Origin: Phycisphaerae bacterium
Lineage (GTDB): Bacteria; Planctomycetota; Phycisphaerae; Phycisphaerales; SM1A02
NCBI GenBank assembly: GCA_002709295.1
Contig: PAQL01000041.1
Coordinates: 1 to 64,000, forward strand
Direction of reading: 5' to 3'
Length of the DNA: 64,000 nt
Below, in pieces: positions 10,320-19,856 of the stretch. The notes beneath the pieces are model-generated. The model made no database searches, had not been told where the DNA came from, and worked only from the letters and a program-made list of their open reading frames with translations. The translations under genes were made by a program, and so were the position numbers. Each line of letters starts with the position of its first letter. Position 1 is the first letter of the stretch.

Positions 10320-10943
10320 TCAGTCCCCGCGGGTGTCGGTCCGAAGCGAGGTGATCAGACGCCGCAGCCCGTCGAGGTCGAGCACCGTCAGCGGTCGGTC
10401 GTGAAAGAGGTCCCGGGGCTCCAGCGGCACCTGGTCGGGTGGACAGCGACGACATCGGAACCGCCCGCCCTCGAAGAGGAACTCGAGGGAGGAGATCACG
10501 CCGAAACGCGTCCGGTCGGAGCGACGCACGGGTTCGACGGCTCCCATCTGTTCGAGCTCCGCCTCCAGCTGATCCAGCGGACGATCTCCATGCTGTCGCA
10601 GATGCACCGGCGCCTCGGGATCGAATCGTCCGGTCGCGATCCGACCGGCGACCCGGATGCCCCGATGAATCCAGCGGTCGTCCGCGAGGCGATCCTCGAG
10701 ATCGTCGATGGTCTCCATGACCGCGAGGGTGTCCTCGAGACGAGCCATCCTCGCTTCAAGAACCGCCTCCCCACCGAGCATGGATGCGCGAAGGCCGTCG
10801 AGATGGCGACGGGCGGTGCCCGAGAGGCGATCCGGTGCTCCCAGTCGCCGGAGGGCCGCCCCGACATCGGTGACGTCGCCGTCCAGGACGAGTCGTGCCG
10901 CCCGGGCGGCCATTCGATCCTCATGTTCCTCTTCAGCGTTCAA
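10320..10943 (-). CDS. Hypothetical soluble protein
   Basis: 207 residues with no recognised domain. The sequence is charged, starts with an acidic segment and looks mostly helical, with no membrane segment or signal peptide. A Cys-x-x-Cys pair (FRCRRCPP) near residue 165 could bind metal. It starts 22 bases after the stop of the upstream membrane protein gene and is probably co-transcribed with it. It ends two bases from the convergent dehydrogenase gene. Coding is supported by codon pattern and tight packing rather than homology. Confidence 0.6.
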   Translation of the reverse strand: MNAEEEHEDRMAARAARLVLDGDVTDVGAALRRLGAPDRLSGTARRHLDGLRASMLGGEAVLEARMARLEDTLAVMETIDDLEDRLADDRWIHRGIRVAGRIATGRFDPEAPVHLRQHGDRPLDQLEAELEQMGAVEPVRRSDRTRFGVISSLEFLFEGGRFRCRRCPPDQVPLEPRDLFHDRPLTVLDLDGLRRLITSLRTDTRGD

Positions 10944-10965
10944 GACGTCGATGCGACCGGGCCGG

Positions 10966-12309
10966 TCAGCCCAGAGGCCCCGGTCGACCGAGATCGTCGA
11001 ACGGAAGCTTCTCGACCGCGCGGCGGAGGCAGAGATAGATCCGACCGGCGGCGAGCAGCACGAACCCGAGGATCCATGCCCTGGCGACGAAGATCACGAC
11101 TCCGTTCCACCAGTCGATGATCGAGCTCGACATCCGGCTGGTGGCGCCCCATTCGACAGGATCCCCCTCCACCACCGGGGATTCCATCCGCAGCGTCGGC
11201 CACGTCGGCAGGTCCACCGGCCCGATGGGCTCGACGATCGACGACAACGCACTGGAGGTGCCGCTCAGAGTGAAGACCGCCACCATCGAGATGACCATCC
11301 ACAGAAGCAGTCCGGACAGGATCGCGGTTCCGCTCAACACCACCGCTCGAAGGGGTCGCCGTCGAAGCAGGGTCGCGACCCGAACCGTGATCTCCCCCGG
11401 ATCCCCCGACTCCATGGCCGCCGCCGGAATGATCAGGGGCAGCCCGATGAGCCACGCGACGAGGAGGATCGCCGCCGCGAATCCGAACACCAGGGGCAGG
11501 ATCCACAGCGCCGCGATCACGACGTCGACCCCGGGGATCAGGGACAGGATGCCGAGCACCAGGGCGACGGGCAGCAGCAGCAGCACCACCATCACCGGAG
11601 GAAGCATGGCGGCCCCCCACAGCCGGCGCCAGTCGTTCAAGACCCAGCGGATCGAGGTCGACAACGGAACCTCTCGATCGCTCCCGATGCGTTCGGCATC
11701 GCTGCGACACATGGCGCCGCCGCACAGACAGAGCACCAGCAGGGACCACGTCCCGTAGAGCACGAGGAAGTAGCGATCCTTCGTCCACAGGACGCGGATG
11801 GGATCGATGGTGCCGGCGACCATGCCGCGGAAGGTCGATTCGGGATCGAAGGCGAGGAGGCCCTTGAACGATGCCGCCGCACCCTCCTGCATCGAACCGA
11901 GCAGGTACTCGAATCCTCCGCGATTCCGGTAGAGCTCCGCCATCGCCCTGGTGCCCGGAGGTTCGTCGGCGAAGGCTCGCTGGATCTCACGCCCGTCGAC
12001 GTCGTCGAGCTCCCATCCCACCGGACGCTTCTCCTCGGGAAGACCACGGAGAAGCTCGCGCATGACGACCTCCCCCTTGTCTCCGGCGGCCGAGGGGATG
12101 TTGGTGCCGTTCTGGGCATCCCACACGACGCCGACGACCCAGAGCAGGAACAACGCGACGGTGGCCAGCAGCAGACGATCGGGGCGGAGGGCCGCGGTCG
12201 ATGCGGATGCGACGCAGGCGGCGTCCTCACACACCTTCGGCTCGAGCGCCGAGCGGTCGGAGAGAACGGTCACCACGGACGTGTCGGGGGAATCGCTCAC
12301 GTCACCCAT
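10966..12309 (-). CDS. Hypothetical multi-pass membrane protein
   Basis: 447 residues. A hydrophobic segment lies at about 45-63, a second near 180-200, a long hydrophobic block covers about 235-305 (probably two to three helices), and two more lie near 330-355 and 410-430. The loop after the first helix is about 115 residues and probably extracytoplasmic. No family was recognised; the pattern resembles multi-helix planctomycete membrane proteins of unknown role. The start at 12309 (MGDVSDSPDTS) gives a short acidic cytoplasmic tail. The following 207-residue gene is 22 bases away. Confidence 0.72.
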   Translation of the reverse strand: MGDVSDSPDTSVVTVLSDRSALEPKVCEDAACVASASTAALRPDRLLLATVALFLLWVVGVVWDAQNGTNIPSAAGDKGEVVMRELLRGLPEEKRPVGWELDDVDGREIQRAFADEPPGTRAMAELYRNRGGFEYLLGSMQEGAAASFKGLLAFDPESTFRGMVAGTIDPIRVLWTKDRYFLVLYGTWSLLVLCLCGGAMCRSDAERIGSDREVPLSTSIRWVLNDWRRLWGAAMLPPVMVVLLLLPVALVLGILSLIPGVDVVIAALWILPLVFGFAAAILLVAWLIGLPLIIPAAAMESGDPGEITVRVATLLRRRPLRAVVLSGTAILSGLLLWMVISMVAVFTLSGTSSALSSIVEPIGPVDLPTWPTLRMESPVVEGDPVEWGATSRMSSSIIDWWNGVVIFVARAWILGFVLLAAGRIYLCLRRAVEKLPFDDLGRPGPLG

Positions 12310-12379
12310 GGTAATGGGTCGTCCGAAGGATTCCTCCGTGGCCGGCTCCCCACCCCCTCAAGCGGCCGCGACCCGGGAT

Positions 12380-13006
12380 TCAGACTCCGAAATCCTCACC
12401 CTCTCGATGTTCGAGCCCTGCGGCCGCATCCAGAAGGATCCAGCTCGAGAGCGGATCCCGGATCCCCGAGGCGTGACCGGCCGCCTCCACCGCATGGATC
12501 ATCGATGCCGCATAGTCGGCCGCCTCCGTCCAGGGGGATCCCAGTTCGAGCACCGCGTGCACCGCCCAGGGATGAGTGGTGGCGTTGTCGGGCTGGGTTC
12601 GTTCCAGGTGCCAGGCGATCGCCGACCGCACCCGTCGAGTCAGGGACTCGACGGCCCTCGCATCGCCTGCCTCGAGCACCATGCGCCAGGCGGCATGCAC
12701 CACCGAAAGCTCGCACTCGGTCCAGACCTCGATCGCCAGGTCCTCGCGGGGTGCGAGCAACGGCGCCGGCTCGCCGTCATCGGCGGGACCGAGCATCGCC
12801 GAGAGTTCGAGGACGGCGGAGGGATCGTCCCCCTTCATGGCGATGGACCAGGCCTCGATGGACGCATCATCGGCCCCGAATGGACGGATCGGGGGGGCCT
12901 CCAGCTCGGATCCGGCCTGCATCGCACCAGTGTCCGAGATGCGGGCAACCTGTCGAAAGAGGGCCACCCAGGTGCTTCGACGCTTGAAATCGGGACGTGG
13001 GAGCAT
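12380..13006 (-). CDS. Hypothetical helical protein
   Basis: 208 residues from the ATG at 13006; a TTG one codon earlier is less likely. The product is alanine- and leucine-rich, predicted mostly helical, with no signal peptide or membrane segment. No motif was recognised. It lies alone, 70 bases from the membrane protein downstream and 62 bases from the divergent zinc-ribbon gene. Coding is supported by the third-position GC pattern and by lack of a better frame. Confidence 0.6.
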   Translation of the reverse strand: MLPRPDFKRRSTWVALFRQVARISDTGAMQAGSELEAPPIRPFGADDASIEAWSIAMKGDDPSAVLELSAMLGPADDGEPAPLLAPREDLAIEVWTECELSVVHAAWRMVLEAGDARAVESLTRRVRSAIAWHLERTQPDNATTHPWAVHAVLELGSPWTEAADYAASMIHAVEAAGHASGIRDPLSSWILLDAAAGLEHREGEDFGV

Positions 13007-13068
13007 CAATAAGGATTCCGGGACTTGGATTGCCTTGCGGGTGATGGGTCAGCGCCTACTCTAGGTTC

Positions 13069-13368
13069 ATGGAGAAGAGATCTCGACCATCCCGGACCCA
13101 CGATGCGGTCCGCTGCCCGAGCTGCGGCTTCACGCCGACGATGCTCGGTGAAGATGGCGACACGAAGGTCCTTCCCAGCCGATGCGTCATCTGCGACAGC
13201 CCCCTCCCCCTGAACGGACCGATGTCCGTCGACAGCCCGGGCACCAGCGGCCTCGAGAGGGCGTGGGCGACCTGGCAGGAGGCCCGCCGCGTCGAACGAT
13301 GGATCTGGTTCCTCTTCCTCGTCGGACTGGCCGTGGCTGCGACCATCGGACTGATCCGGGGAGCCTGA
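13069..13368 (+). CDS. Small zinc-ribbon membrane protein
   Basis: 99 residues. Two Cys pairs (CPSCG near residue 16 and CVIC near residue 39) form a likely zinc ribbon, and one membrane helix (WFLFLVGLAVAATIGLI) lies near the C-terminus. Such proteins are often annotated only as zinc-ribbon domain proteins. It sits 28 bases before the M20 peptidase gene on the same strand. Function is unknown. The ORF is short, but the spaced cysteines and tail anchor argue that it is real. Confidence 0.65.
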   Translation: MEKRSRPSRTHDAVRCPSCGFTPTMLGEDGDTKVLPSRCVICDSPLPLNGPMSVDSPGTSGLERAWATWQEARRVERWIWFLFLVGLAVAATIGLIRGA

Positions 13369-13396
13369 GGAACCCTCGGTCGAGTACCGTCGTCGC

Positions 13397-14797
13397 ATGA
13401 CGACGACCAACCAGGAACAGCTTGATTCGGTTCTCTCCACCGTCCGTTCCGGCTTCGAGAAGTCGGTGGGCCGACTGGACGAGATTCTTCGCATCCCCTC
13501 GGTCAGCACCGATCCGGCGTTCGACGACGAGGTCCACCGGGCCGCCACCTGGTTCTCCGACACCTTCCGGGAGATGGGCTTCGACGCCGAGGTCGTCACG
13601 ACCAGCGGCCATCCCGTCGTGCTGGCCACCCGTCCCGCTCCGGAGGGGGCGCCGACCATCCTGTACTACGGGCACTACGACGTCCAGCCCGCCGACCCGA
13701 TCGAACTCTGGAACTCCCCGCCCTTCGAGCCCGTGATCGTCGACACCCCCGAAGGTGGTCGCATCGTGGCCCGCGGCGCGGTGGACGACAAGGGGCAGGT
13801 GATGTCGTTCGTCGAGGCGTTCCGCGCGTGGCATGATGCGGTCGGGGATCTTCCGGTGGGCGTGACCGTCATGCTCGAGGGCGAGGAGGAATCGGGCTCG
13901 CCGAGCCTCGAGGAGTTCCTGAGCTCGAATCAGGACCGACTCCGGGCCGACGTCTGCGTGGTGTCGGACACCGGAATGTGGAACGCCACCACGCCGGCGA
14001 TCACCACGATGCTGCGCGGCATGGTCTACATCGAAGCCGTGATCAAGGGCCCCGGACACGATCTCCATTCGGGCATGTACGGCGGCGCGATCGCCAACCC
14101 CGCCAACGTGCTGGCGGGCATCGTCGCCGAGATGCACGACGAGGAGGGACGGGTCGCCATCCCCGGTTTCTACGACGGCGTCGAGGATCCGCCCGCCGAG
14201 GTGCTGGAACGGTGGCGGACCCTGGACTTCGACGAGGCGGGATTCATCGCCAGCGCCGAAATCGACGCCGCCACCGGCGGTGAACGGGGACGCAGCATCC
14301 TTGAACGCACGTGGTCGCGCCCGACCCTCGATGTGAACGGGATCGAAGGCGGCTACACCGGAGCCGGGGCCAAGACGATCATCCCCTCGACCTGCATGGT
14401 CAAGATCAGTTGCCGCCTCGTGCCCGGCCAGGATCCCGATGGGATCGAACAGGCCCTCCAGACGTTCATCCGGGACCGACTGCCCGAGGGCTTCACCGTG
14501 TCCTTCGAATCACATGGGCGCAACCCCGCCGTGGTGGTGCCAGCGGACAGTCCATGGCTCGCCGCCGCCATGCGGGGACTCGCGAATGCCTATGAGACGC
14601 CGGCCGCGATCATCGGCACCGGCGGCAGCATCCCTGCCGTCGGGGAGATCCAGGACCGACTCGGGATCGACGCCCTGCTGGTCGGGTTCGGACTCGATGA
14701 CGACCGGGTCCACAGCCCCAACGAGAAATTCGACCTGCGCTGCTACCGGGGCGGAATCCTCAGTCACGCCGCGATGATCGCCGCCTTCGCGGAATAG
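13397..14797 (+). CDS. M20 family metallopeptidase (dipeptidase-like)
   Basis: 466 residues. Zinc-site motifs of the M20 clan are in order: YYGHYDVQP (His ligand and catalytic Asp) near residue 95, GAVDDKG (bridging Asp) near 132, LEGEEESGSP (catalytic Glu and Glu ligand) near 157, and the His of HSPNEKFD near the C-terminus. A dimerisation insert lies in the middle, including HSGMYGG. The enzyme should be cytoplasmic and cleave small peptides such as dipeptides; related members act on acylated amino acids, so the substrate is unsettled. It ends over a small opposing ORF. Confidence 0.92.
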   Translation: MTTTNQEQLDSVLSTVRSGFEKSVGRLDEILRIPSVSTDPAFDDEVHRAATWFSDTFREMGFDAEVVTTSGHPVVLATRPAPEGAPTILYYGHYDVQPADPIELWNSPPFEPVIVDTPEGGRIVARGAVDDKGQVMSFVEAFRAWHDAVGDLPVGVTVMLEGEEESGSPSLEEFLSSNQDRLRADVCVVSDTGMWNATTPAITTMLRGMVYIEAVIKGPGHDLHSGMYGGAIANPANVLAGIVAEMHDEEGRVAIPGFYDGVEDPPAEVLERWRTLDFDEAGFIASAEIDAATGGERGRSILERTWSRPTLDVNGIEGGYTGAGAKTIIPSTCMVKISCRLVPGQDPDGIEQALQTFIRDRLPEGFTVSFESHGRNPAVVVPADSPWLAAAMRGLANAYETPAAIIGTGGSIPAVGEIQDRLGIDALLVGFGLDDDRVHSPNEKFDLRCYRGGILSHAAMIAAFAE

Positions 14798-15066
14798 CGT
14801 CGATCCCCCTCACCTGAATCGTCCTGCAAGGGACGCATCCGTCGCGATGTCCGACGGGCTCGGGAATCCAGCCCGCGAGGCGGTCTTCCGATCGACAGGC
14901 CCACCGCCCGACGCCTGGCATCCGTGATCGCGGCGGCCTCACTGGTGATTCTCGCCATCCGAACCACCCTCCGGCACTGGGCGGAGATCCTCAGACAGAG
15001 GAGAAGCCCGAGCAGGAGGCAGCCCGGGATGGTGGCGACGAGGATGATCCAGACGTCCGTGGCCAT
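14764..15066 (-). CDS. Possible small membrane protein
   Basis: 100 residues from the ATG at 15066 (MATDVWIILVATIPGCLLLG), with one clear membrane helix at about 5-26 and a basic, Arg-rich rest. Upstream in-frame starts exist at 15078 and 15150. Its last 34 bases overlap the end of the M20 peptidase gene on the other strand. It would be transcribed divergently from the large membrane protein at 15188. No family was recognised, and coding is uncertain; the hydrophobic start followed by a long basic tail is its main support. Confidence 0.45.
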   Translation of the reverse strand: MATDVWIILVATIPGCLLLGLLLCLRISAQCRRVVRMARITSEAAAITDARRRAVGLSIGRPPRGLDSRARRTSRRMRPLQDDSGEGDRRYSAKAAIIAA

Positions 15067-15187
15067 GGACTCGATCATCGACCTCCGGATCGGACGGCTT
15101 GAACCGGGGTTCTGGGAACCGCCGGGCCCGCGAATGACCGACTGGAACAACCGTCACCATCGATGTTGGTACTACACTGCCGCCCCG

Positions 15188-17845
15188 ATGATCGGTCTTC
15201 TCAGTCCATCCCGATCCACCGAAGACAGACCGGAAACCCGGGGTCCGGGCCGCCCGAGACTCCTCGGGTGCCTGCTGCTCCTGGTGATGGGCCTGACCGG
15301 GGGAGTCCAGGCCCAGACCACCATCGAACTGATTCATTTCGGGGTTGGAAACGCCTTCCAGCCCGGTGGTCCGATCGCCATCCGGGTCGACGTCTTCAGC
15401 GATGAGGACGAGGCGGTTCCGGGACTCATCCAATGGGAACTCCCCAATCCCGACGGTGACATCGCCACCAACGTGCGACGCATCGCGGTCCCGGCCCGGG
15501 GCGGTCGGACGTCCACCTGGCTGATCGGTGATCTGCCCTCCACCGCCACCCCCACGGACCTGGGTCGGGAACCCTGGTTTCTCCGACTGTTCGAGTATCG
15601 GGACGGTCGGCGCATCCGCGAGATCGCGACGACCCGCATCGACCCCAACGTCTCTCAGTCCAAGCCCGTGCAACAACAGGAGGGCATGAGCCTGGTGCTC
15701 GGCCCCAATCCCGGTGGACTGGACGGCTACGGTCCGATGCCCGGTGGACTGCGACCGGGACTCAACGAGGAGATGGTGACCGTCTTCGGGGTCGAGCCCG
15801 GGGATCTTCCGGACTCCTGGCTGGGACTGCAGCCTTACCGGGTGATCGTCTGGGCGGCGAACGCGCCGAAGTACTCCCCCTCGATCATCGGGAACAAGCC
15901 CTCCACGGAACGGGCCCTTCGGGACTGGCTCGAACGCGGCGGCCATCTGATCATCATGCTGCCTGCCACCGGGGACCCATGGCGGATCGGCCGGGAGGAG
16001 ACCGTCTTCGGTGACCTGCTCGCCGACCTGAAGCCGATCCGCGAGTCGGACTATCCGCTGAAGGAGGCTCTTCCCGCCCTGAGCGATCGAGGGTCGCTGC
16101 TCAAGGCCGATGCGACCATGACCCTGCATCACTTCGACCCCGACACCCTCGCGTCACCCTGGCGACCCCTCGCCGGGTTCCGACCCTACGCGGCGCCCTT
16201 CGATGAATCCAGCGTGGAGATCCCCGAGGGCACCCCTCGCGCCGCTCGGGAACTGCTCGTCGAACAGGCGAGGGCCGCCTGGCCGCATCCCGCGGAACCG
16301 ATCATCCATGCGGTGCGTCGCGACGTCGGCCAGGGCACCCTCGACGTGGTGGGGATCGACGCCTGCGATCAGGATCTCCGCATCCAGCAGCCGTCGCTGC
16401 TGCCCAGGGCCTGGGTCTTCTGGAATCCCATCCTCGGCCGGAGCGCCTTCACCGCCGGCGGCGAGGTCTTCCGCAGGCTCGACGAGGACAGGACCCTGGC
16501 CAGGTCCAATCCTGAGTTCCTCGGTCGAGGTCTGGTCTCTCCGGTGATCGCGATCAGCGGCGCCGCCGCCAGCGGAGTCCTGGTCGCCCTGGTCCTCTTC
16601 GCGGTGTACTGGCTGCTGGCGGGCCCCCTTGGTTTCTCGATCCTCTCCCGAATCGGACTGCGACGTCACGCATGGGTCCTGTTCACCGCCATCGGAGGCG
16701 TGTTCGCGATCATCGCCTGGCTGCTGGGCCTGGCCAGTGTCGGGGGCGGCCGGGACCTCAGGCACCTCACCGTCCTGACCGACGTCTACCGTGTCGGAGA
16801 CGATGCGCCGCTGACCGACCTGGATCGCGCCACCTGCTGGTTCTCGACCCGGCTTGCGGGGTACGGTCCGACCCTGGTCTCGGTGGGTGACGGCGAAGAG
16901 GATGATTCGCTCTCCTTCTTCTCCCCCCCTCCCCCCACGAGTTCGAACCCCTTCCCGAACGCCAGCCGGTACGAGGTCCCCTTCGACCGGCAGGGGTCCT
17001 ACGAGGTCCCCGCACGTTCCACCAGCGCCGAGTTCCTCGCGAACTGGAAGGGCGTTCCGGTCGAGACCGACGGCATCTGGGAGTCGTCGATCAAGGTCGA
17101 TGTCGACCGGCCGGTGAAGGTCTCCCACGATCCCGCGTCCGGCCTCCAGGTCGACGGGGTCCTGATCAACGCCTGCGGCACGGACCTGACCGACGTCACG
17201 CTCCTGCTCACCCTCTCCAGACGACCCGGCATGCTGGAGATCGACCCCGAGACCGGACTCCCGGTGCTCGCCCGGACCGTGATCACCGGCACCCCGCCGA
17301 ACATCGGCGTCGCGGTCTCCCTCGACGTCTGGCCGGCCGGAGGCCTGATCGATCTCCGGCAGGCCTTCGGGGCTCCCCGGACCGTGCCCTCCTTCGGTCG
17401 GAACTCGCTCCGCAGCGAACTGGAGAGGATGTTCCCTCCGCCCACCGGCGCGATCGCGGGCCTGCTGGAATCCCCCCTGACCGACACCGATCGACGTCGG
17501 AAGCTCAAGGCCCTGTCCATCTACGGGATCCTGCCCGATCCACGCATCCTCGTGGCCCCCGGCAGCACCGACGGATCATGGCGTTTCATCCGGCAGATGG
17601 GACGTTCCCTGGACATCTCCACCCGGACCACCGAGCCCAGCCTCATCGCACTGGGGTTCGCCGAGAACGTACCCTGTCCGGTACCGATCGCCATCGACGA
17701 GGAGCCCCGGACCGGGAACGGTGACGTGATGCTCCAGTGGATCCATCCGCTTCCGGTCGACGTCGAGGCCCTGGTCCCCCTTCGCGACGAGCGTTTCGAT
17801 CCCGTGCAACAGCAGAACTCCGAGCCCGATGGAGACCCGGCCTGA
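15188..17845 (+). CDS. Large secreted/membrane protein linked to an ABC ATPase
   Basis: 885 residues from the ATG at 15188, chosen because a signal-like hydrophobic segment (LLGCLLLLVMGLTGGVQAQ) follows within 45 residues. A long extracytoplasmic N-terminal part precedes two membrane helices at about 452-478 and 493-518; a second long soluble part follows. The segment around residue 220-260 (RVIVWAANAPKYSP, LRDWLERGGHLIIML) resembles the glutamine-amidotransferase-like fold found in GldG-type and related planctomycete proteins. The stop codon overlaps the ATG of the ABC ATPase (TGATG), so they are probably co-translated. It may supply a membrane partner of that ATPase; this is inferred. Confidence 0.8.
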   Translation: MIGLLSPSRSTEDRPETRGPGRPRLLGCLLLLVMGLTGGVQAQTTIELIHFGVGNAFQPGGPIAIRVDVFSDEDEAVPGLIQWELPNPDGDIATNVRRIAVPARGGRTSTWLIGDLPSTATPTDLGREPWFLRLFEYRDGRRIREIATTRIDPNVSQSKPVQQQEGMSLVLGPNPGGLDGYGPMPGGLRPGLNEEMVTVFGVEPGDLPDSWLGLQPYRVIVWAANAPKYSPSIIGNKPSTERALRDWLERGGHLIIMLPATGDPWRIGREETVFGDLLADLKPIRESDYPLKEALPALSDRGSLLKADATMTLHHFDPDTLASPWRPLAGFRPYAAPFDESSVEIPEGTPRAARELLVEQARAAWPHPAEPIIHAVRRDVGQGTLDVVGIDACDQDLRIQQPSLLPRAWVFWNPILGRSAFTAGGEVFRRLDEDRTLARSNPEFLGRGLVSPVIAISGAAASGVLVALVLFAVYWLLAGPLGFSILSRIGLRRHAWVLFTAIGGVFAIIAWLLGLASVGGGRDLRHLTVLTDVYRVGDDAPLTDLDRATCWFSTRLAGYGPTLVSVGDGEEDDSLSFFSPPPPTSSNPFPNASRYEVPFDRQGSYEVPARSTSAEFLANWKGVPVETDGIWESSIKVDVDRPVKVSHDPASGLQVDGVLINACGTDLTDVTLLLTLSRRPGMLEIDPETGLPVLARTVITGTPPNIGVAVSLDVWPAGGLIDLRQAFGAPRTVPSFGRNSLRSELERMFPPPTGAIAGLLESPLTDTDRRRKLKALSIYGILPDPRILVAPGSTDGSWRFIRQMGRSLDISTRTTEPSLIALGFAENVPCPVPIAIDEEPRTGNGDVMLQWIHPLPVDVEALVPLRDERFDPVQQQNSEPDGDPA

Positions 17846-18792
17846 TGGCGATGATCGAGACCATCAACCTCACCAAGAAGTACGGCGACCTCGTGGCGCT
17901 GGACAACCTCAACCTCGTGGTCGAGGAGGGCTCCTGCCTCGGGTTCATCGGGCCCAACGGAGCCGGCAAGACCACCACGATCAAGATCCTCGCCACGCTT
18001 CTCAAGCCGACGTGGGGCGAGGCCCGGGTCGACGGCAACGTGGTCGGATACCAGAACCATCTGATCCGCCCGATCATCGGCTACGTGCCCGACTTCCTCG
18101 GGGCGTACGAGGACATGCTGGTCATCGAGTACCTCGAGTTCTTCGCCGCGTGCTACGGCCTCCACGGCCAGAAGCGCAGGAAGGTCGTCGGCGACGTGCT
18201 CGACCTCACAGACCTCGGGTACAAGGCCAAGGCCGAGGTCAACGGACTCAGTCGAGGCATGCAGCAGCGGCTCTCGGTGGCCCGGGTTCTCCTGCACGAC
18301 CCCAAGGTCCTGCTCATGGACGAACCGGCCTCCGGACTCGACCCGCGAGCCCGCATCGAGATCCGCGAGCTTCTCAAGGAGCTGCGACGGATGGGCAAGA
18401 CCATCATCATCAGTTCGCACATCCTTCACGAGCTCGCCGAACTCTGCAACGCGGTCGCGATCGTCGAGAAGGGCCAGCTGCTCTTCAACGGATCGGTCGC
18501 GGAGATCATGCGTCGCGCCGGAACCGGAAGAGTGGTCCACGTCCGGGTGGACGACCGCATCGAGGAGGCGGCCGAACTCCTTCGCGGCGTCAAGGGGATC
18601 GCCACCGTCGACGTGAGCAGCGGCGAGGAGGGGCCCCGCATCGAGATCGACCTCGATCCCGAGCACGGCATGCCGGTGAGCGAGATTCCGAGCCGACTGA
18701 TCGCCCAGGGCTACCGCGTGGCCGGCATCCAGCAGGAACAGGTCAACCTCGAGACCGCCTTCATGCGACTCACCAAGGGCATCGTCTCGTGA
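17845..18792 (+). CDS. ABC transporter ATP-binding protein
   Basis: 315 residues. Walker A GPNGAGKTT lies at about 36-44, the signature LSRGMQQR near 137, Walker B VLLMDEP near 155, and the switch His in SSHILHELAE. A C-terminal regulatory part of about 90 residues follows the ATPase domain, as in ABC-2 type exporters such as the CcmA/NodI group. No typical ABC-2 permease gene is next to it; the upstream 885-residue membrane protein is its likely partner. Its ATG overlaps the upstream stop and its stop overlaps the GTG of NAD kinase, so translation is probably coupled. Confidence 0.92.
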   Translation: MAMIETINLTKKYGDLVALDNLNLVVEEGSCLGFIGPNGAGKTTTIKILATLLKPTWGEARVDGNVVGYQNHLIRPIIGYVPDFLGAYEDMLVIEYLEFFAACYGLHGQKRRKVVGDVLDLTDLGYKAKAEVNGLSRGMQQRLSVARVLLHDPKVLLMDEPASGLDPRARIEIRELLKELRRMGKTIIISSHILHELAELCNAVAIVEKGQLLFNGSVAEIMRRAGTGRVVHVRVDDRIEEAAELLRGVKGIATVDVSSGEEGPRIEIDLDPEHGMPVSEIPSRLIAQGYRVAGIQQEQVNLETAFMRLTKGIVS

Positions 18793-19820
18793 CCGGCGAC
18801 GCTCCCTGCGTGCTGGTCGTGGCCGACCCCGATCGGAAGGGCGTGAAGGAGATCCTCGCCTCGGTCGAATCCGCCCTGGCCTCCCACGGCGCGAGGACGA
18901 TCCGCTGTCATCCCGACCGGGACCTCCCCGCCCTGGACGGTGAACGACCCGCCGCCGCCGTGGTCCTCGGAGGGGACGGCACGATCCTCGCCCAGGCCCG
19001 GCGACTCGCCCCCCTCGATCTCGCGGTGGCGGGCGTGAACGTGGGCAGACTCGGCTTCCTCGCCGGCTTCGACGCCGACGGCCTCGCCGCCGCGGCCGGT
19101 CGACTCCTCGGCGAGGCCCCTTCGGTCATCGAACGGATGATGCTCGAGGTGAAGGTGGAGCACGCCGCTGCCGGCGAACCCGAAGCGGCGAAGGACCGGA
19201 TCACCGGTGAGGAACTCGCCGCCATGGTCGAGGACCGACCCGACGACGAGACCGGCACCCGGGGCCGGTTCGTCCTGCGGTCCGGTCCGGGGCGCAATCG
19301 ATCCCGCAAGGGATCGCCGGCCCCGTCGACGACCGGCGACTCCGAGGACGGATGGACCCTCCTGCTCAACGACGGAGTGATCACCGCGGGCGAACCGTTC
19401 CGGATGATCGAACTCCAGGTCGACTTCGGCGATCGGCCCGGTCCCTCGCTCTCCGGCGACGGCATCATCGTCTCCACCCCGACCGGAAGCACCGCCTACA
19501 ACGCCAGCGCCGGCGGCCCCATCGTGCATCCCGGCTGCGAGGCGATCGTGATCACGCCCCTCGCGGTCCACAGCCTCGCCTTCCGACCGGTGGTCGCCCG
19601 AGCCGACGAGGCTCCCGCGATCCGGGTGGTCCGGGCCAATGCCGGCACCACCCTGGTCATCGACGGGCAGATCACACGCCAGCTCTCCGCCGGCGATACG
19701 GTGCGTTTCCGACGCAGCAGGCACCGCGTCCGACTGGTCCACGACGAGGACACCGATTTCTGGCAGACGGTGGTCCACAAGATGCGATGGGCCACCGGAC
19801 CGACCTACCGGGATCGCTGA
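18789..19820 (+). CDS. nadK: NAD kinase
   Basis: 343 residues from a GTG that overlaps the upstream stop (GTGA). It phosphorylates NAD to NADP. The GGDGT motif lies at 61-65, NVGRLGFLAGF follows, and the second motif SGDGIIVSTPTGSTAYNAS lies near 235-255. A charged, low-complexity insertion of about 50 residues (about 137-187) separates the two halves and makes the protein longer than the usual about 290-300. The enzyme is cytosolic. The seryl-tRNA synthetase gene starts 36 bases downstream. Confidence 0.93.
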   Translation: MTGDAPCVLVVADPDRKGVKEILASVESALASHGARTIRCHPDRDLPALDGERPAAAVVLGGDGTILAQARRLAPLDLAVAGVNVGRLGFLAGFDADGLAAAAGRLLGEAPSVIERMMLEVKVEHAAAGEPEAAKDRITGEELAAMVEDRPDDETGTRGRFVLRSGPGRNRSRKGSPAPSTTGDSEDGWTLLLNDGVITAGEPFRMIELQVDFGDRPGPSLSGDGIIVSTPTGSTAYNASAGGPIVHPGCEAIVITPLAVHSLAFRPVVARADEAPAIRVVRANAGTTLVIDGQITRQLSAGDTVRFRRSRHRVRLVHDEDTDFWQTVVHKMRWATGPTYRDR

Positions 19821-19856
19821 TCCCTTCACCTTCCCCCTCCTGTTGAACCGACCTCC

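Noticed and set aside
10708-12987. Plus-strand ORF of about 760 codons
   Set aside because: Opposite frame of the 447- and 207-residue genes; Arg/Pro-rich with no domain.
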